Assembly: GCF_002355375.1 (NCBI RefSeq)
Contig: NZ_AP017312.1
Location: forward strand, 656,001 to 720,000
Source of the DNA: Aneurinibacillus soli
GTDB lineage: Bacteria > Bacillota > Bacilli > Aneurinibacillales > Aneurinibacillaceae
DNA: 64,000 bases
Direction: 5' to 3'
Under the pieces are notes generated by a model that saw nothing but the letters and a program-made list of their open reading frames with translations, did no database searches and was not told where the DNA came from. Shown in pieces: positions 24,114 through 34,575 of this stretch. The translations under genes were made by a program, and so were the position numbers. Numbering within the stretch: the stretch's first letter is position 1; each line of letters starts with the position of its first letter.

Positions 24114-26114
24114 ATGCGTATTAATCATAACGTTTATGCATTGGATGCATACTCGAAATTAAACAAGAACCAAGCTAATACAGGAAAGGCATTGGAGAAA
24201 TTATCATCCGGTCTTCGCATTAACCGTGCAGCGGATGATGCAGCGGGCCTGGCCATCTCTGAAAAAATGCGCGGTCAAATTCGTGGTCTTGACCAGGCAG
24301 AGAGAAATGCGCAGGATGGCATCGCGCTCATTCAGACAGCAGAGGGTGCGCTCGGGGAAGTACATGACATGTTATCTCGTATGCGTGAGTTGTCTGTACA
24401 AGCAGCGAACGGGACACTGACTCAGTCTGACCGCGGTGTTATCCAGGACGAAATCAATCAGCTTCGTGAACAGATTGACCGTGTAGGAAATGACACGCAG
24501 TTCAATACGAAGAAGCTGTTAAACGGTAGCTTATCTGAGAATGCGGATATTCGTTCCTTGTATGGTGATGTTAAGTATTCAAAGAATGGAACAGGACTGA
24601 AGAATATTAAAGTGGATCCTGCCAGTGTGTTACCTCAGGATGTTTACAGTCTTAGTGTTGTTACGAAGAGTAAAGTGCTGAACATGGATGGCATTGAGGA
24701 CACGTACAAGACGGGTCTTGAGAATTTCCTGACTTCCCCTGATACGACTTTAGGAAAAGGGGATTATAAAATTGAATTAACAGCTCAGGTCGGAGGAAAT
24801 GTTGGTACTACAGGTTTGAGTTTAACGAATTCACAATTAGAAGATGGAGATTATTGGGTTGATAATGCTACACAAAATGTGTACCTTTTAAATGCGGCAG
24901 GAACAGGTCCTGCAGGTAGTTCACTTGGTGCAGCAAGTTCCTTGAACGTAGGCACAGCTACAGCAAGTGGGAAATTTACACAAGCAACTACATACACGTT
25001 AAACGTGCTTCCTAAGTCAGGTGGAGCACCGATTGCACAAGCAAGTAATGTAAAGTTTGGTCAAGCTGGGATTGACTTTAAGGATGGTGTTGCAGCAAGC
25101 AGTACATTGACAGTCGATCAGTCGAAACTTGCTGATGGTAATAAATTAACGATCAATGGAAAGACAATCGGCTTTTATGATAATACTGGAACATACGGCA
25201 CTAATGCAGCTGCCATAACAGGTATGGGCGTAGATTTTGCTATTTCCTTACAAAGTGTAACGTCTAATAGTACCTTGGCTACTGCGATTGCAGGTTTGAG
25301 TATCCCAGGTATTACGTTATCAGCAGCCGGGGCAAATGTTACAGTCACAGCACCTGGAACAGGTGGTAATGCCGTTACTACAGCTTTTACAGGCACTGGT
25401 GCAGTAACAGGTGATACAGGTGGTGGTAAGAGCATTGGTCTTACTGTTGATTTTACGAATTCGTTAGCGGGATATGTAAAACGTGGTGGAGCATTGCCGA
25501 CAACGCCACAGATTCCGTACCACTCATTTACAATTGGTGAGCTTGATCGTACCAGTATCATTTTAAAAGATAGCAAGGATAAAATTATCGCCCATCAGTT
25601 TGCAGATAATGACCGTAAATTCGTTGAATTACAAGGAACAGGGATTTCTTTTGGTACAGGTGTGCTCTCTAATGGTGAAAAAGCGACCAACATCGACATC
25701 CGCCGAACATTAGAAGATGCATCTGTTACGTTCCAGATTGGTACCAATGCAGGTGAAATCGTGGCACTGGGTGTTGGCGATATCCGTTGTGCGTCACTTG
25801 GTATCGACAAGTTCAAGCTCACAGATGAGACATCAGCATCCAATGCGATTGCGATCATCGACTCTGCTATCGACAAGGTATCTGCTGTACGTTCTAAACT
25901 CGGGGCCTATCAGAACCGGATGGAGCATACGGTCAACAATATCACACAAGCAAATCAAAACCTGACAGCAGCCGAGTCCCGCATCCGTGATGCAGACATG
26001 GCCAAAGAAATGACTGATTTCACGAAGTACAATATCATCAATCAATCTGCAACCGCGATGCTCGCACAGGCAAACCAACTGCCACAGGGCGTACTGCAGT
26101 TGCTCAAAGGCTAA
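24114..26114 (+). CDS. Second flagellin, large variable domain
   Basis: 666 residues; ATG 24114 is chosen over GTG 24105 because GAGGAG lies correctly upstream. Conserved N-terminus ([40 protein letters not shown]) and C-terminus ([51 protein letters not shown]) are flagellin. The roughly 390-residue central domain is unlike that of the first flagellin, with beta-rich Thr/Gly segments. No CsrA-type hairpin is seen in its leader, so it may escape the FliW-CsrA control acting on hag. Possibly forms a distinct filament section or a surface-growth filament. Confidence 0.94.
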   Translation: MRINHNVYALDAYSKLNKNQANTGKALEKLSSGLRINRAADDAAGLAISEKMRGQIRGLDQAERNAQDGIALIQTAEGALGEVHDMLSRMRELSVQAANGTLTQSDRGVIQDEINQLREQIDRVGNDTQFNTKKLLNGSLSENADIRSLYGDVKYSKNGTGLKNIKVDPASVLPQDVYSLSVVTKSKVLNMDGIEDTYKTGLENFLTSPDTTLGKGDYKIELTAQVGGNVGTTGLSLTNSQLEDGDYWVDNATQNVYLLNAAGTGPAGSSLGAASSLNVGTATASGKFTQATTYTLNVLPKSGGAPIAQASNVKFGQAGIDFKDGVAASSTLTVDQSKLADGNKLTINGKTIGFYDNTGTYGTNAAAITGMGVDFAISLQSVTSNSTLATAIAGLSIPGITLSAAGANVTVTAPGTGGNAVTTAFTGTGAVTGDTGGGKSIGLTVDFTNSLAGYVKRGGALPTTPQIPYHSFTIGELDRTSIILKDSKDKIIAHQFADNDRKFVELQGTGISFGTGVLSNGEKATNIDIRRTLEDASVTFQIGTNAGEIVALGVGDIRCASLGIDKFKLTDETSASNAIAIIDSAIDKVSAVRSKLGAYQNRMEHTVNNITQANQNLTAAESRIRDADMAKEMTDFTKYNIINQSATAMLAQANQLPQGVLQLLKG

Positions 26115-26140
26115 TTATTTATCATTACGCTACCATATTT

Positions 26141-26173
26141 CCCGCATGCAGATATCTGTATGCGGGATTTTTA
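26141..26173 (+). terminator. Intrinsic terminator of flagellin 2
   Basis: A TCCCGCAT ... ATGCGGGA stem continues inward as CAG/CTG, followed by TTTTT. It closes the late flagellar region. Confidence 0.85.
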
Positions 26174-26204
26174 CGCAATATTTTTGGAAAGCGAAGAAAT
26201 CACT

Positions 26205-26232
26205 TTGCAAATGAATTTTTATTCGTTATACT
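26205..26232 (+). promoter_or_regulatory. Probable sigma-A promoter of ABC permease
   Basis: TTGCAA (26205-26210), 16-base spacer, TATACT (26227-26232), in AT-rich surroundings. The start would fall near 26239, giving a leader of about 92 bases. Confidence 0.5.
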
Positions 26233-26251
26233 AAATATGTTATGCACAAAG

Positions 26252-26282
26252 AGGTGCGCTGTGGACAAGTTCCGGCGCACCT
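26252..26282 (+). promoter_or_regulatory. Leader hairpin before ABC permease
   Basis: Perfect eight-base arms AGGTGCGC (26252-26259) and GCGCACCT (26275-26282) around a 15-base loop. Only a three-T run follows, so it is a weak terminator at best; it may be a protein-binding operator or an RNA stability/attenuation element. Confidence 0.5.
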
Positions 26283-26330
26283 TTCGTCCCGTTACGGCGA
26301 AGTATGCTATTTCGGAAAGGTTGGTAATGT

Positions 26331-27008
26331 ATGGAATGGGATTGGGGAGTCGTGTACGAATACCGTGAATTGTTTATTCGTGGTTTCGGATACACTATTT
26401 TGTTTACATCAGTTGGCGTAGGAGTCGGAACGATCCTTGGCTTACTGTTCGGACTTGGTCGGTTGTCTAATAATGTTTTGCTTCGCTGGCTCTCACTTGG
26501 TTACATCACATTGTTCCGTGGTACACCACTGTTTGTTCAGATTTTGATTATCCACTTTGCGGCCATTCCAGAGATCTGGACAGCTTTTATAGGAGGAGAA
26601 CCGCCGGGGCCGGTGTTTTCCGGGTTTGTTGCGCTATCGCTGAACGCCGGAGCTTATATCGCGGAGATCTTCCGTGCGGGAATTCAGTCCATGGACAAAG
26701 GTCAGATGGAAGCTGCTCGTTCGCTCGGGATGAATCACCGTCAGGCGATGCGTTATATTATTTTGCCGCAAGCATTTAAGCGGATGATTCCTCCGCTTGG
26801 CAATGAGTTCATCGCTCTGCTTAAGGATTCATCACTCTTAGCGATTATTGCAGCACCGGAGTTTGCATATGCAGGGTATGCGACCGCGAAGTCTACGTTT
26901 GTCCGCTGGCCGTCTTATCTGACGCTTGCAGCAGGATATTTGATCCTGACGCTCATAATCTCCCGCGTGGTTAGCTACCTGGAAAAACGCTTCCGTACAG
27001 CTGATTAG
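26331..27008 (+). CDS. Amino-acid ABC transporter permease (orphan)
   Basis: 225 residues, polar amino-acid (HisM/GlnP-type) permease. About five membrane segments; the inner-membrane coupling EAA loop is MEAARSLGMNHRQAMRYIIL followed by PQAFKRMIPPLGNEF. The N-terminal YTILFTSVGVGVGTILGL segment is typical of the family. Normally such permeases are encoded with a substrate-binding protein and an ATPase; neither is adjacent, since it is flanked by flagellin and cold-shock genes. It must therefore pair with components encoded elsewhere, or is a remnant of a broken operon. Substrate unknown. Confidence 0.9.
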   Translation: MEWDWGVVYEYRELFIRGFGYTILFTSVGVGVGTILGLLFGLGRLSNNVLLRWLSLGYITLFRGTPLFVQILIIHFAAIPEIWTAFIGGEPPGPVFSGFVALSLNAGAYIAEIFRAGIQSMDKGQMEAARSLGMNHRQAMRYIILPQAFKRMIPPLGNEFIALLKDSSLLAIIAAPEFAYAGYATAKSTFVRWPSYLTLAAGYLILTLIISRVVSYLEKRFRTAD

Positions 27009-27076
27009 ATAGGCGAGAACCTTGTCGAATAAGGGCTTGTTTCGTCGACTAAATTCATTTGACGATGCATATTCCT

Positions 27077-27117
27077 GGGTGGTATATTCAAGATATGGGA
27101 ACCACCCGTTCCCATAT
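27077..27117 (+). promoter_or_regulatory. Alternative RNA structures in cold-shock gene leader
   Basis: A perfect ten-base stem, ATATGGGAAC (27093-27102) with GTTCCCATAT (27108-27117), followed by TTTATT, can act as terminator of the permease. Its loop and arm (ACCACCC, 27101-27107) are also complementary to GGGTGGT (27077-27083), giving a mutually exclusive pairing or a pseudoknot 27 bases before the csp start codon. Confidence 0.6.
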
Positions 27118-27143
27118 TTTATTGACGGAAAGGGATGTATCTG

Positions 27144-27341
27144 ATGCAAGGTAAAGTGAAATGGTTTAATGCTGAAAAAGGTTTTGGCTTCATCGAACGT
27201 GAAAATGGAGACGATGTATTCGTACATTTCTCTGCGATCCAATCTGAAGGTTTCAAATCGCTGGAAGAAGGCCAAAGCGTTGAGTTCGAAATCGTTGAAG
27301 GCGCTCGTGGACCACAAGCAGCGAACGTTATTAAGTTGTAA
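27144..27341 (+). CDS. Cold-shock protein (CspA family)
   Basis: 65 residues, start ATG 27144 after GGAAAGGGATG. RNP1 (KGFGFIER) and RNP2 (VFVHFSAI) RNA-binding motifs are intact in a complete OB-fold; the protein begins [20 protein letters not shown], a standard Csp N-terminus. It acts as an RNA chaperone in the cytoplasm. Single-gene unit with its own terminator; the leader contains alternative stem-loops that might respond to temperature. Confidence 0.97.
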   Translation: MQGKVKWFNAEKGFGFIERENGDDVFVHFSAIQSEGFKSLEEGQSVEFEIVEGARGPQAANVIKL

Positions 27342-27403
27342 TCAGCATCACCTTTCCATAGTATAGGATATAAGGTAGAGCTACATATACAACACAAACG
27401 ATA

Positions 27404-27436
27404 CCCTCGGGATTTCCGGGGGTTTTTGTTTTTTTC
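27404..27436 (+). terminator. Intrinsic terminator of csp
   Basis: CCC-T-CGG (27404-27410) pairs with CCG-G-GGG around GATTT, followed by TTTTTGTTTTTTT. Confidence 0.78.
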
Positions 27437-27516
27437 ATAAAAAAATGTCGTTACATGGAGGATTTTGCGCTCGGAAGGGGAATATATAAAGCATAGACGA
27501 AAGGAGGAGTATCTAT

Positions 27517-28077
27517 ATGCAATACAACACCCGTGGTGAAAATATTGAAGTCACTCCTGCACTTCGAGACTATGTAGAGAAGAAGATTGGGCGCCTGGAG
27601 CGCTACTTCGAAGAAGCAACAGCATTCAGCTGCAACGTCACCATGCGCGTTCAGCGCGGTGAGCATACCGTGGAAGTAACCATTCCAATGCCGGGGGTCA
27701 TTCTCCGGGCGGAAGATACGAACAACGATATGTATGCGGCCATTGATCTGGTGGTTGAGAAATTAGAACGCCAGATCCGTAAGCATAAAACAAAAGTAAA
27801 CCGCAGAAACCGTCAGACTGGAGCAGGAGCTGTGTTCCTGGATGTGGAGCCGGTATTTGCGGCACGGGAAGACGAGCATGAGGAAGAAGATGCCATCCAG
27901 ATCGTCCGCACCAAGCGTTTTAACTTAAAGCCGATGGATGTGGAAGAAGCTGTTCTCCAGATGGATATGATCGGTCACAATTTCTTCGTATTCCAGAATG
28001 GGGAAACCGATGGTGTCAACGTGGTGTACCGCCGCAAAGATGGACGCTACGGCCTAATCGAACCGGAAAGTGTATAA
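27517..28077 (+). CDS. hpf: Ribosome hibernation promoting factor (long HPF)
   Basis: 186-residue long-form HPF. The N-terminal S30AE domain (residues 1-100: [40 protein letters not shown]) binds the 30S decoding region; the C-terminal dimerisation domain (about 130-186: [37 protein letters not shown]) joins two ribosomes into inactive 100S particles. Ribosome site AAAGGAGGAG. It lies just upstream of secA as in B. subtilis (yvyD-secA), separated by a good terminator. No sigma-B promoter could be identified. Confidence 0.96.
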   Translation: MQYNTRGENIEVTPALRDYVEKKIGRLERYFEEATAFSCNVTMRVQRGEHTVEVTIPMPGVILRAEDTNNDMYAAIDLVVEKLERQIRKHKTKVNRRNRQTGAGAVFLDVEPVFAAREDEHEEEDAIQIVRTKRFNLKPMDVEEAVLQMDMIGHNFFVFQNGETDGVNVVYRRKDGRYGLIEPESV

Positions 28078-28085
28078 TAATGAAG

Positions 28086-28117
28086 AAAAAGGCGCTCCTT
28101 GCGCCTTTTTCTTTTTG
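28086..28117 (+). terminator. Intrinsic terminator of hpf
   Basis: Perfect AAAAAGGCGC (28086-28095) and GCGCCTTTTT (28101-28110) with a five-base loop, then CTTTTTG. Confidence 0.92.
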
Positions 28118-28205
28118 TATGTTTTTGCTACAATTGAATTTTAGAGCAGGACCTATGCAAAGCATAGTGATGGATAGCGAAGAAGTGGAAGGGGATAGAT
28201 ACCCG

Positions 28206-30719
28206 ATGCTGGGAATACTCAAGAAGATTATCGGAGATTCCAATGAGCGTGATGTCAAGAAATTGTACAAGCGCGTCGAAAAAATTAATGCGCTCGAACC
28301 TGCGATTCAGGCGCTGAGCGATGAAGAGCTTCGCGGTAAAACAGACGAATTCAAACAGCGTCTGGCAAACGGCGAAACGTTAGATGATATTTTGTATGAA
28401 GCATTTGCGGTGTGTCGGGAAGCGGGCCGTCGTGTACACAGCATGCGCCATTATGATGTGCAGTTGATTGGTGGCATGGTGCTTCATGAAGGGAAGATCG
28501 CAGAGATGCGTACCGGTGAGGGGAAAACCCTCGTAGCGACACTCCCGGTTTATTTGAATGCACTGGCAGGCCGAGGTGTACATGTAATCACAGTCAATGA
28601 ATACCTGGCGGCACGTGATGCGGAAGAGATGGGGCAGATCTATAACTTCCTCGGCCTGACCTGGGCCGTCAATCTGAACGGCATGTCACCGGATGAGAAG
28701 CGTGCAGCGTATGCGGCCGATATCACATACGGTACGAACAATGAATTCGGGTTTGATTACTTGCGCGATAACATGGTGCTGTATAAAGAACAGATGGTAC
28801 AGCGTCCGCTGTATTATTGTATGGTCGATGAGGTGGACAGCATTCTCGTCGATGAAGCACGGACTCCACTGATTATCTCCGGGGAAGCGGAGAAATCAAC
28901 GGAGCTGTATAAGGTGGCGGCGCGATTTGCGCAGCGCTTGCAGGAAGAGAAGCACTACACGATTGATATTAAAGCGAACTCGGTTGCTATGACAGAAGCG
29001 GGCGTGGCGGAAGTGGAACGCGCGTTTAATATTGATAATCTGTATGACAATGACCACATTTTGCTCAATCACCATGTGAACGTTGCACTGAAGGCGCGTG
29101 CGCTGATGAAGCGGGATATTGATTATGTTGTCGATAACGGCGAGATCGTCATTGTCGATGAGTTCACGGGTCGTCTCATGCAGGGTCGTCGCTATAGCGA
29201 TGGTTTGCATCAAGCGATTGAGGCTAAAGAAGGACTGGTTGTGCAGAATGAAAGCATGACCCTGGCAACGATTACGCTGCAGAACTACTTCCGGATGTAT
29301 GAGAAGCTGGGCGGCATGACTGGTACAGCGAAGACAGAGGAAGAAGAGTTCCAGAAAATTTATGGTTTGTATGTCGTAGTTGTTCCGACGAATAAGCCCG
29401 TGATTCGGGAAGATAAGCCGGATGCGATCTATAAGTCTGAGCAGGGTAAATACCGTGCCGTAGTAGAAGATGTAGAGAAACATTACAAGCTGGGTCGTCC
29501 GGTGCTTGTTGGGACTACATCCATTGAGAAATCAGAGTTGATCGCAAGCCTGCTGAAACGCAAAGGCATTCCGCATGAGGTACTGAATGCGAAGCAGCAT
29601 GCGCGTGAAGCGGAAATCGTATCGATGGCTGGTCGCAAAGGTGCTATTACGATTGCAACCAATATGGCGGGACGCGGTACGGACATTAAGCTGGGCGAAG
29701 GTGTAGCAGAAATAGGCGGTCTTCATATTATAGGTACGGAACGTCACGAAAGCCGCCGGATTGATAACCAGCTGCGTGGTCGTGCCGGTCGTCAGGGGGA
29801 CCCTGGTTCCTCTCAGTTCTTCATCTCGCTTCAGGATGAGCTGATGCGCAAGTTCGGTGCGGAGAACATCATGGGCATGATGGATCGTCTGGGTATGGAA
29901 GAAGATATGCCGATTGAGAGTAGAATGGTATCGCGTGCCATCGAAGCTTCCCAGAAGCGTGTAGAGGGTGCGAACTTCGATATGCGCCGCAATGTCCTTC
30001 AATATGACGATGTGATGAACCAGCAACGTACGGTCATTTACAAACAGCGTCTGGATGTACTCGAAGCCGAAACGCTGCGTGATGTGGTCATCGGGATGAT
30101 CATGTCGCATGTGGAACGTCTGGTCGATATACATTGCCCGGATGAAGTGGTCGAGGAAGAATGGGAACTGGATGCGCTGCTTGCGCATTGTAACGGATCG
30201 TTCCTACATGAAGGACAGCTGGATAAGAAAGACATCTGGGGCAAAGACCGGGAAGAGATCATTGCGTTGTTCCGCGAACTGGTTGAGCGGCTGTATACGG
30301 AGCGCGAATCGCTTATGGATGAAGCAGAATTCCGCGAGTTCGAGAAGGTTGTCGTGCTGCGTGCGGTCGACAGCAAATGGATGGATCACATCGATGCGAT
30401 GGATCAATTCCGTCAGGGTATCCACCTGCGTGCATACGGTCAGACCGATCCGCTGCGTGAATACCAGATGGAAGGCTTCGAGATGTTCAATGAAATGATT
30501 GCGACCATTGAAGAAGAAGTGGCCACGTACATTATGAAAGCAACCATCGGCAATAACCTGGAGCGCCAGGAAGTGGCGAAGGGGCAGGCGATTATTTCGT
30601 CTGATGAACCGGCACCGAAAAAGCCGCAACGCCGACAGGAGCCAAAAGTCGGACGCAATGATCCGTGCTACTGCGGCAGTGGCAAGAAGCACAAAAACTG
30701 CTGCGGGCAGGAGGACTAA
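28206..30719 (+). CDS. secA: Protein translocase ATPase SecA
   Basis: 837 residues. The start [20 protein letters not shown] at 28206 matches typical SecA N-termini and follows GGAAGGGG; the frame remains open 42 codons further upstream through the hpf terminator, which is not coding. Nucleotide-binding motifs: Walker A MRTGEGKT, Walker B VDEVDSIL, and the second fold motifs [13 protein letters not shown] and [13 protein letters not shown]. The C-terminal zinc-binding tail is [13 protein letters not shown]. SecA drives preproteins through SecYEG. prfB follows five bases later. Confidence 0.98.
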   Translation: MLGILKKIIGDSNERDVKKLYKRVEKINALEPAIQALSDEELRGKTDEFKQRLANGETLDDILYEAFAVCREAGRRVHSMRHYDVQLIGGMVLHEGKIAEMRTGEGKTLVATLPVYLNALAGRGVHVITVNEYLAARDAEEMGQIYNFLGLTWAVNLNGMSPDEKRAAYAADITYGTNNEFGFDYLRDNMVLYKEQMVQRPLYYCMVDEVDSILVDEARTPLIISGEAEKSTELYKVAARFAQRLQEEKHYTIDIKANSVAMTEAGVAEVERAFNIDNLYDNDHILLNHHVNVALKARALMKRDIDYVVDNGEIVIVDEFTGRLMQGRRYSDGLHQAIEAKEGLVVQNESMTLATITLQNYFRMYEKLGGMTGTAKTEEEEFQKIYGLYVVVVPTNKPVIREDKPDAIYKSEQGKYRAVVEDVEKHYKLGRPVLVGTTSIEKSELIASLLKRKGIPHEVLNAKQHAREAEIVSMAGRKGAITIATNMAGRGTDIKLGEGVAEIGGLHIIGTERHESRRIDNQLRGRAGRQGDPGSSQFFISLQDELMRKFGAENIMGMMDRLGMEEDMPIESRMVSRAIEASQKRVEGANFDMRRNVLQYDDVMNQQRTVIYKQRLDVLEAETLRDVVIGMIMSHVERLVDIHCPDEVVEEEWELDALLAHCNGSFLHEGQLDKKDIWGKDREEIIALFRELVERLYTERESLMDEAEFREFEKVVVLRAVDSKWMDHIDAMDQFRQGIHLRAYGQTDPLREYQMEGFEMFNEMIATIEEEVATYIMKATIGNNLERQEVAKGQAIISSDEPAPKKPQRRQEPKVGRNDPCYCGSGKKHKNCCGQED

Positions 30720-30724
30720 ATAGT

Positions 30725-31832
30725 ATGCCGTTAACGGAAGCAAAACAGCAGATGTCAGCCATCGGCAAACGTCTGACGGAAATTAGGGGGTCTCTTTGAC
30801 CTCCCTGGCAAACAAAAACAGATCGCAGCGCTAGAAGAAAAAATGGCATTTCCGAACTTCTGGGATGATAACGATGCCGCCCAGAAAGTCATCGGAGAAG
30901 TGAATGTGCTTAAAGATGCGGTGACATCCATTGAAGGCATGGAAGCTGAATATGAAGATATTCAGGTGATGATGGATCTCGTCGCCGAAGAGGATGACGA
31001 ATCCCTCATCCCGGACATTGTGGAGTCGGTGCAAAGTTTACAAACGCGCCTTACAGACTATGAGTTGCAGCTGCTTCTCAATCAGCCGTATGATAAGCGA
31101 AATGCCATTCTTGAGCTGCACCCTGGTGCGGGCGGCACTGAGTCGCAGGACTGGGCGGAGATGCTTTTGCGCATGTATACGCGCTGGGCGGATAAGCAAG
31201 GCTATAAGGTGGAAACACTTGACTATCTGCCGGGCGATGAGGCTGGTGTGAAGAGTGTGACGCTTTCGATCAAGGGCCATAATGCATATGGGTACTTGAA
31301 AGCGGAAAAAGGTGTGCACCGTCTGGTTCGCATTTCCCCGTTTGATTCATCAGGTCGTCGTCATACGTCCTTTGTGTCGTGTGATGTGATGCCAGAGATT
31401 GATGACGACATTACAATCGAGGTACGACCGGATGAGATCAAAGTCGACACATACCGGGCCAGTGGTGCGGGTGGTCAGCACATCAATACGACCGATTCAG
31501 CGGTTCGGATTACGCACGTGCCGACTGGAGTCGTTGTAACCTGCCAGAACGAGCGTTCTCAGATTAAGAACCGGGAGCGTGCCATGAAAATGCTTAGGTC
31601 AAAGTTGTATGAACGCGAGATTGCACGGCAGGAAGAAGAAGCGGCACAGTTGCGTGGGGAGCAGAAGGAAATTGGCTGGGGCAGTCAGATTCGTTCGTAT
31701 GTGTTCCATCCGTACAGTATGGTCAAAGACCACCGAACGAGCAAAGAAAGTGGCAATGTGCAAGCAGTTATGGACGGGGATATTACCCCGTTTATTGACG
31801 CATACTTGCGTCAGCAACTGCATCGCGAGTAA
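30725..31832 (+). CDS. prfB: Peptide chain release factor 2, programmed +1 frameshift
   Basis: RF2, which terminates at UGA and UAA. The frame starts at ATG 30725, reads 24 codons to an in-frame TGA at 30797-30799, and continues in the +1 frame from GAC at 30798 to 31832, giving 368 residues. The SD-like AGGGGG and the slippery CTT TGA C are present, the autoregulatory site of RF2. The downstream part has the SPF-type stop recognition region ([14 protein letters not shown]) and catalytic GGQ ([20 protein letters not shown]). secA-prfB order is as in B. subtilis. An unshifted annotation would wrongly start at 30843. Confidence 0.97.
30785..30800 (+). promoter_or_regulatory. RF2 programmed frameshift site
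   Basis: AGGGGG (30785-30790), a three-base spacer, then CTT TGA C (30794-30800). The internal SD-like sequence stimulates +1 slippage at CUU when the UGA is not quickly read by RF2. Confidence 0.95.
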
Positions 31833-31852
31833 ATCATAAAGGTAGGACACGA

Positions 31853-32731
31853 ATGCAGGCAACAAGAACAAAGCGATCGATGAGATCGGAGCCTGCTGCA
31901 TGGGTAGTCATGTTGCGCGAGTATGTGCTACTGACAGTTGGTGCGTTTCTCGTCGCTGTGGCGTTCAATCTGTTTCTTAATGCGTTTCAGATTGCGTCCG
32001 GCGGCGTGAGCGGCATCAGTATTATTGTTAGTCACCTGTTCGGCATTAAGCCTGCCTATACGCAGTGGGTATTTAACTTTTTGTTTATTATTCTGGGTTT
32101 TTTCACGCTGGGTCGTCAGTTTGGGGTTAAGGCGATTTATGGTACCTTTATTTTGCCACTGTTCGTATTGATGACGGAAGGATGGCATACGATTACACAT
32201 GAGCCGCTTCTCGCTGCCTTGTATGGTGGCGTGGGTGTTGGTGTGGGAATCGGACTTGTCTTTCGGGCGAATGCCTCTACAGGCGGTACCGATTTGATTG
32301 CCCAGATTATACATAAATATATGGGCATCAGCCTGGGAGTAGCTGTGCTCGCCATTGACGGCTTTGTGGTATTGACAGCGGCGTTTGTATTCGGCCCGGA
32401 AAAGGCGCTGTATGCACTGATCACGCTGTTTGTAACGGGCCGGACGGTAGACGCAGTCCAGATGGGCCTTGGCTACGCCAAAATGGCATTTATTATTTCA
32501 GAAAAGCGTGATGAAATTCGGGATGCGATTTTGTATGAGATGGATCGCGGCGTCACGCGCCTGTCCGCGCACGGAGGGTATACGGATGAAGAACGTCCGG
32601 TTCTGATGTGTGTGGTGAATCAAAATCAACTGGGACGTTTGAAAACAATCGTCCGGCAGTGTGATCCGAACGCTTTTGTCATCGTAAGTGAGACACATGA
32701 AGTGCTCGGGGAAGGCTTCCGGCGAAATTAA
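31853..32731 (+). CDS. YitT-family membrane protein with DUF2179 domain
   Basis: 292 residues. Five to six transmembrane segments (about residues 22-200), beginning [19 protein letters not shown] and including the family motifs [13 protein letters not shown] and [14 protein letters not shown]; the C-terminal cytoplasmic DUF2179 domain spans about 220-290 ([39 protein letters not shown]). B. subtilis has several paralogues (YitT, YpjC, YqfU) of uncertain, possibly transport-related function. Ribosome site AAAGGTAGG. It follows prfB by 20 bases and precedes the transketolase genes by 26 bases. Confidence 0.9.
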   Translation: MQATRTKRSMRSEPAAWVVMLREYVLLTVGAFLVAVAFNLFLNAFQIASGGVSGISIIVSHLFGIKPAYTQWVFNFLFIILGFFTLGRQFGVKAIYGTFILPLFVLMTEGWHTITHEPLLAALYGGVGVGVGIGLVFRANASTGGTDLIAQIIHKYMGISLGVAVLAIDGFVVLTAAFVFGPEKALYALITLFVTGRTVDAVQMGLGYAKMAFIISEKRDEIRDAILYEMDRGVTRLSAHGGYTDEERPVLMCVVNQNQLGRLKTIVRQCDPNAFVIVSETHEVLGEGFRRN

Positions 32732-32757
32732 TTGTGATATGTGGAGGAGAAGGCAAA

Positions 32758-33603
32758 TTGAGTATACTTACGCAAGAGCAAACCGCGCAGCTGACACAGC
32801 ATGCAGGTAACATCCGCCAGGAAATCGTTAAGATGGTAGCGGCAGCGAATTCCGGTCACCCGGGTGGTTCTCTGTCAGCAGCAGATATTCTGACTGTGTT
32901 GTATTTCCACGAGATGAGTGTTGATCCAAATCAGGTTGATAACCCGGATCGTGACCGTTTTGTCCTGAGTAAAGGACATGCAAGCCCGGTTCTGTATGCG
33001 ACACTGGCTGAAAAAGGCTACCTGCCAAAAGAGGAACTCAAAACATTCCGTAAGCTAAATTCCCGTCTGCAAGGTCACCCAAGCAAAAAGCTGCTTCCAG
33101 GTGTAGAGCAAAGCACAGGTTCCCTCGGTCAGGGGCTGTCATCTGCGAATGGTATGGCGCTGGCTGCTCGGCTGGACAAGCGCGATTCCCGCGTATATGT
33201 TGTGATGGGTGACGGAGAAATTCAAGAAGGCATGGTATGGGAAGCAGCAATGGCTGCTGGCCATTACAAGCTGGATAATCTCGTTGCTTTCGTGGATTAC
33301 AACCACCTGCAGATTGATGGAAATGTAGAAGATATTATGAACGTACATCCGGTTGACGAGAAGTTCCGTGCGTTTAATTGGCATGTGATTACAATCGATG
33401 GCCATGATCTGGAGCAGATTGCGGCTGCACTCGCAGAAGCACGTACAGTAAAAGGAAAGCCGACCTGTATCGTAGCTAATACGGTAAAAGGTAAAGGCGT
33501 TTCGTATATGGAAAACAACTGTGGCTGGCACGGCACAGCGCCGAATGAGGAGCAGCTGGCGCAGGCGCTGACAGAACTGTGTGGTCAGGGAGGGAATAAG
33601 TAA
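32758..33603 (+). CDS. Transketolase, N-terminal subunit
   Basis: 281 residues from TTG 32758, directly after GGAGGAGAAGG; an in-frame GTG at 32734 precedes that site and is not used. Contains the thiamine diphosphate/Mg motif [20 protein letters not shown] ... AFVDYN, plus [14 protein letters not shown] and LSKGHASP. It needs the C-terminal subunit encoded next to make one active transketolase, transferring two-carbon ketol units in the pentose phosphate pathway. Its stop overlaps the next start (TAATG), ensuring balanced synthesis. None of the neighbours suggest a sugar-specific pathway. Confidence 0.94.
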   Translation: MSILTQEQTAQLTQHAGNIRQEIVKMVAAANSGHPGGSLSAADILTVLYFHEMSVDPNQVDNPDRDRFVLSKGHASPVLYATLAEKGYLPKEELKTFRKLNSRLQGHPSKKLLPGVEQSTGSLGQGLSSANGMALAARLDKRDSRVYVVMGDGEIQEGMVWEAAMAAGHYKLDNLVAFVDYNHLQIDGNVEDIMNVHPVDEKFRAFNWHVITIDGHDLEQIAAALAEARTVKGKPTCIVANTVKGKGVSYMENNCGWHGTAPNEEQLAQALTELCGQGGNK

Positions 33604-34544
33604 TGAGTAACGAGACAGCAAAGAAAATCGCGACCCGTGACGCTTACGGCCAGGCGCTTGTAGAACTCGGCCATGAAAATAAAGATATCGTTGTACTTGA
33701 CGCCGATCTGGCAAAATCGACCAAAACAGCAGACTTCGCGAAAGCATTCCCGGAACGTTTTTTTGATGTAGGGATTGCGGAAGCGAACATGATCGGAATG
33801 GCAGCTGGGCTTGCGGCATCCGGTAAAATCCCGTTTGCGAGCACATTCGCGCTTTTCGGTTCACTGCGTGTAGCGGATATGGTTCGTAACTCAGTGTGCT
33901 ACCCGAATCTGAATGTGAAAATCGCGGTTACTCACCAGGGTCTGACTCTTGGCGAAGACGGCGCTTCTCATCAGGCAGTCGAGGATGTAGCGCTCATGCG
34001 TGCGATTCCGAATATGACAGTGATTATGCCGGCTGATGCAACCGAAACGAAAAAAGCGATTCATGCGGCAGCGAATACATATGGCCCGATGTACATTCGG
34101 ATGGGCCGTCCGAGCGTTCCGGTGCTGTTCGATGACAGCTATGAGTTCGAGATCGGAAAAGGCGTGCAAATTTGTGAAGGAAACGATATGGCGATCATCG
34201 CAACGGGCGTGATGGTTCATATCGCAGTTGCAGCAGCTGAACAGCTTGCAAAAGAAGGCATCCAGGCGCGTGTCATTAACATGGCAACAATCAAGCCGAT
34301 TGATGCAGACATTATCGTAAAAGCCGCTCGTGAAACGAAAGGGATCGTAACAGCGGAAGAGTGCAACATCTATGGCGGTCTCGGTGCGGCTGTAGCGGAA
34401 GTGCTGTGCGAGCAGCATCCGGCTAAACTCCGCCGTGTTGGTGTGGAAGATACGTTTGGTGAATCCGGTACACCGGATGAGCTTCTTCAGAAATACGGTC
34501 TGACAGCAGAGAATATTGTGGCGAAGGCGAAAGAGCTGCTTTAG
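33603..34544 (+). CDS. Transketolase, C-terminal subunit
   Basis: 313 residues, comprising the pyrimidine-binding and C-terminal domains of transketolase. The glutamate that activates thiamine diphosphate lies in DVGIAEANMIGMAAGLAAS; further motifs are THQGLTLGEDGASHQAVEDV and TAEECNIYGGLGAAVAEV. Its ATG overlaps the stop of the N-terminal subunit gene. It ends just before a structured intergenic repeat (34576-34771). Split transketolases are widespread in Firmicutes and archaea. Confidence 0.94.
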   Translation: MSNETAKKIATRDAYGQALVELGHENKDIVVLDADLAKSTKTADFAKAFPERFFDVGIAEANMIGMAAGLAASGKIPFASTFALFGSLRVADMVRNSVCYPNLNVKIAVTHQGLTLGEDGASHQAVEDVALMRAIPNMTVIMPADATETKKAIHAAANTYGPMYIRMGRPSVPVLFDDSYEFEIGKGVQICEGNDMAIIATGVMVHIAVAAAEQLAKEGIQARVINMATIKPIDADIIVKAARETKGIVTAEECNIYGGLGAAVAEVLCEQHPAKLRRVGVEDTFGESGTPDELLQKYGLTAENIVAKAKELL

Positions 34545-34575
34545 TACAGGGTGGTAATGCAGTAAGGTGTGGTGG

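Noticed and set aside
27480-27510. GGGGAATAT upstream of hpf as sigma-B -10
   Set aside because: No GTTT-like -35 at the required 12-14 base distance.
28080-28205. Upstream extension of the SecA reading frame
   Set aside because: It runs through the hpf terminator; the canonical SecA N-terminus begins at 28206 after an SD site.
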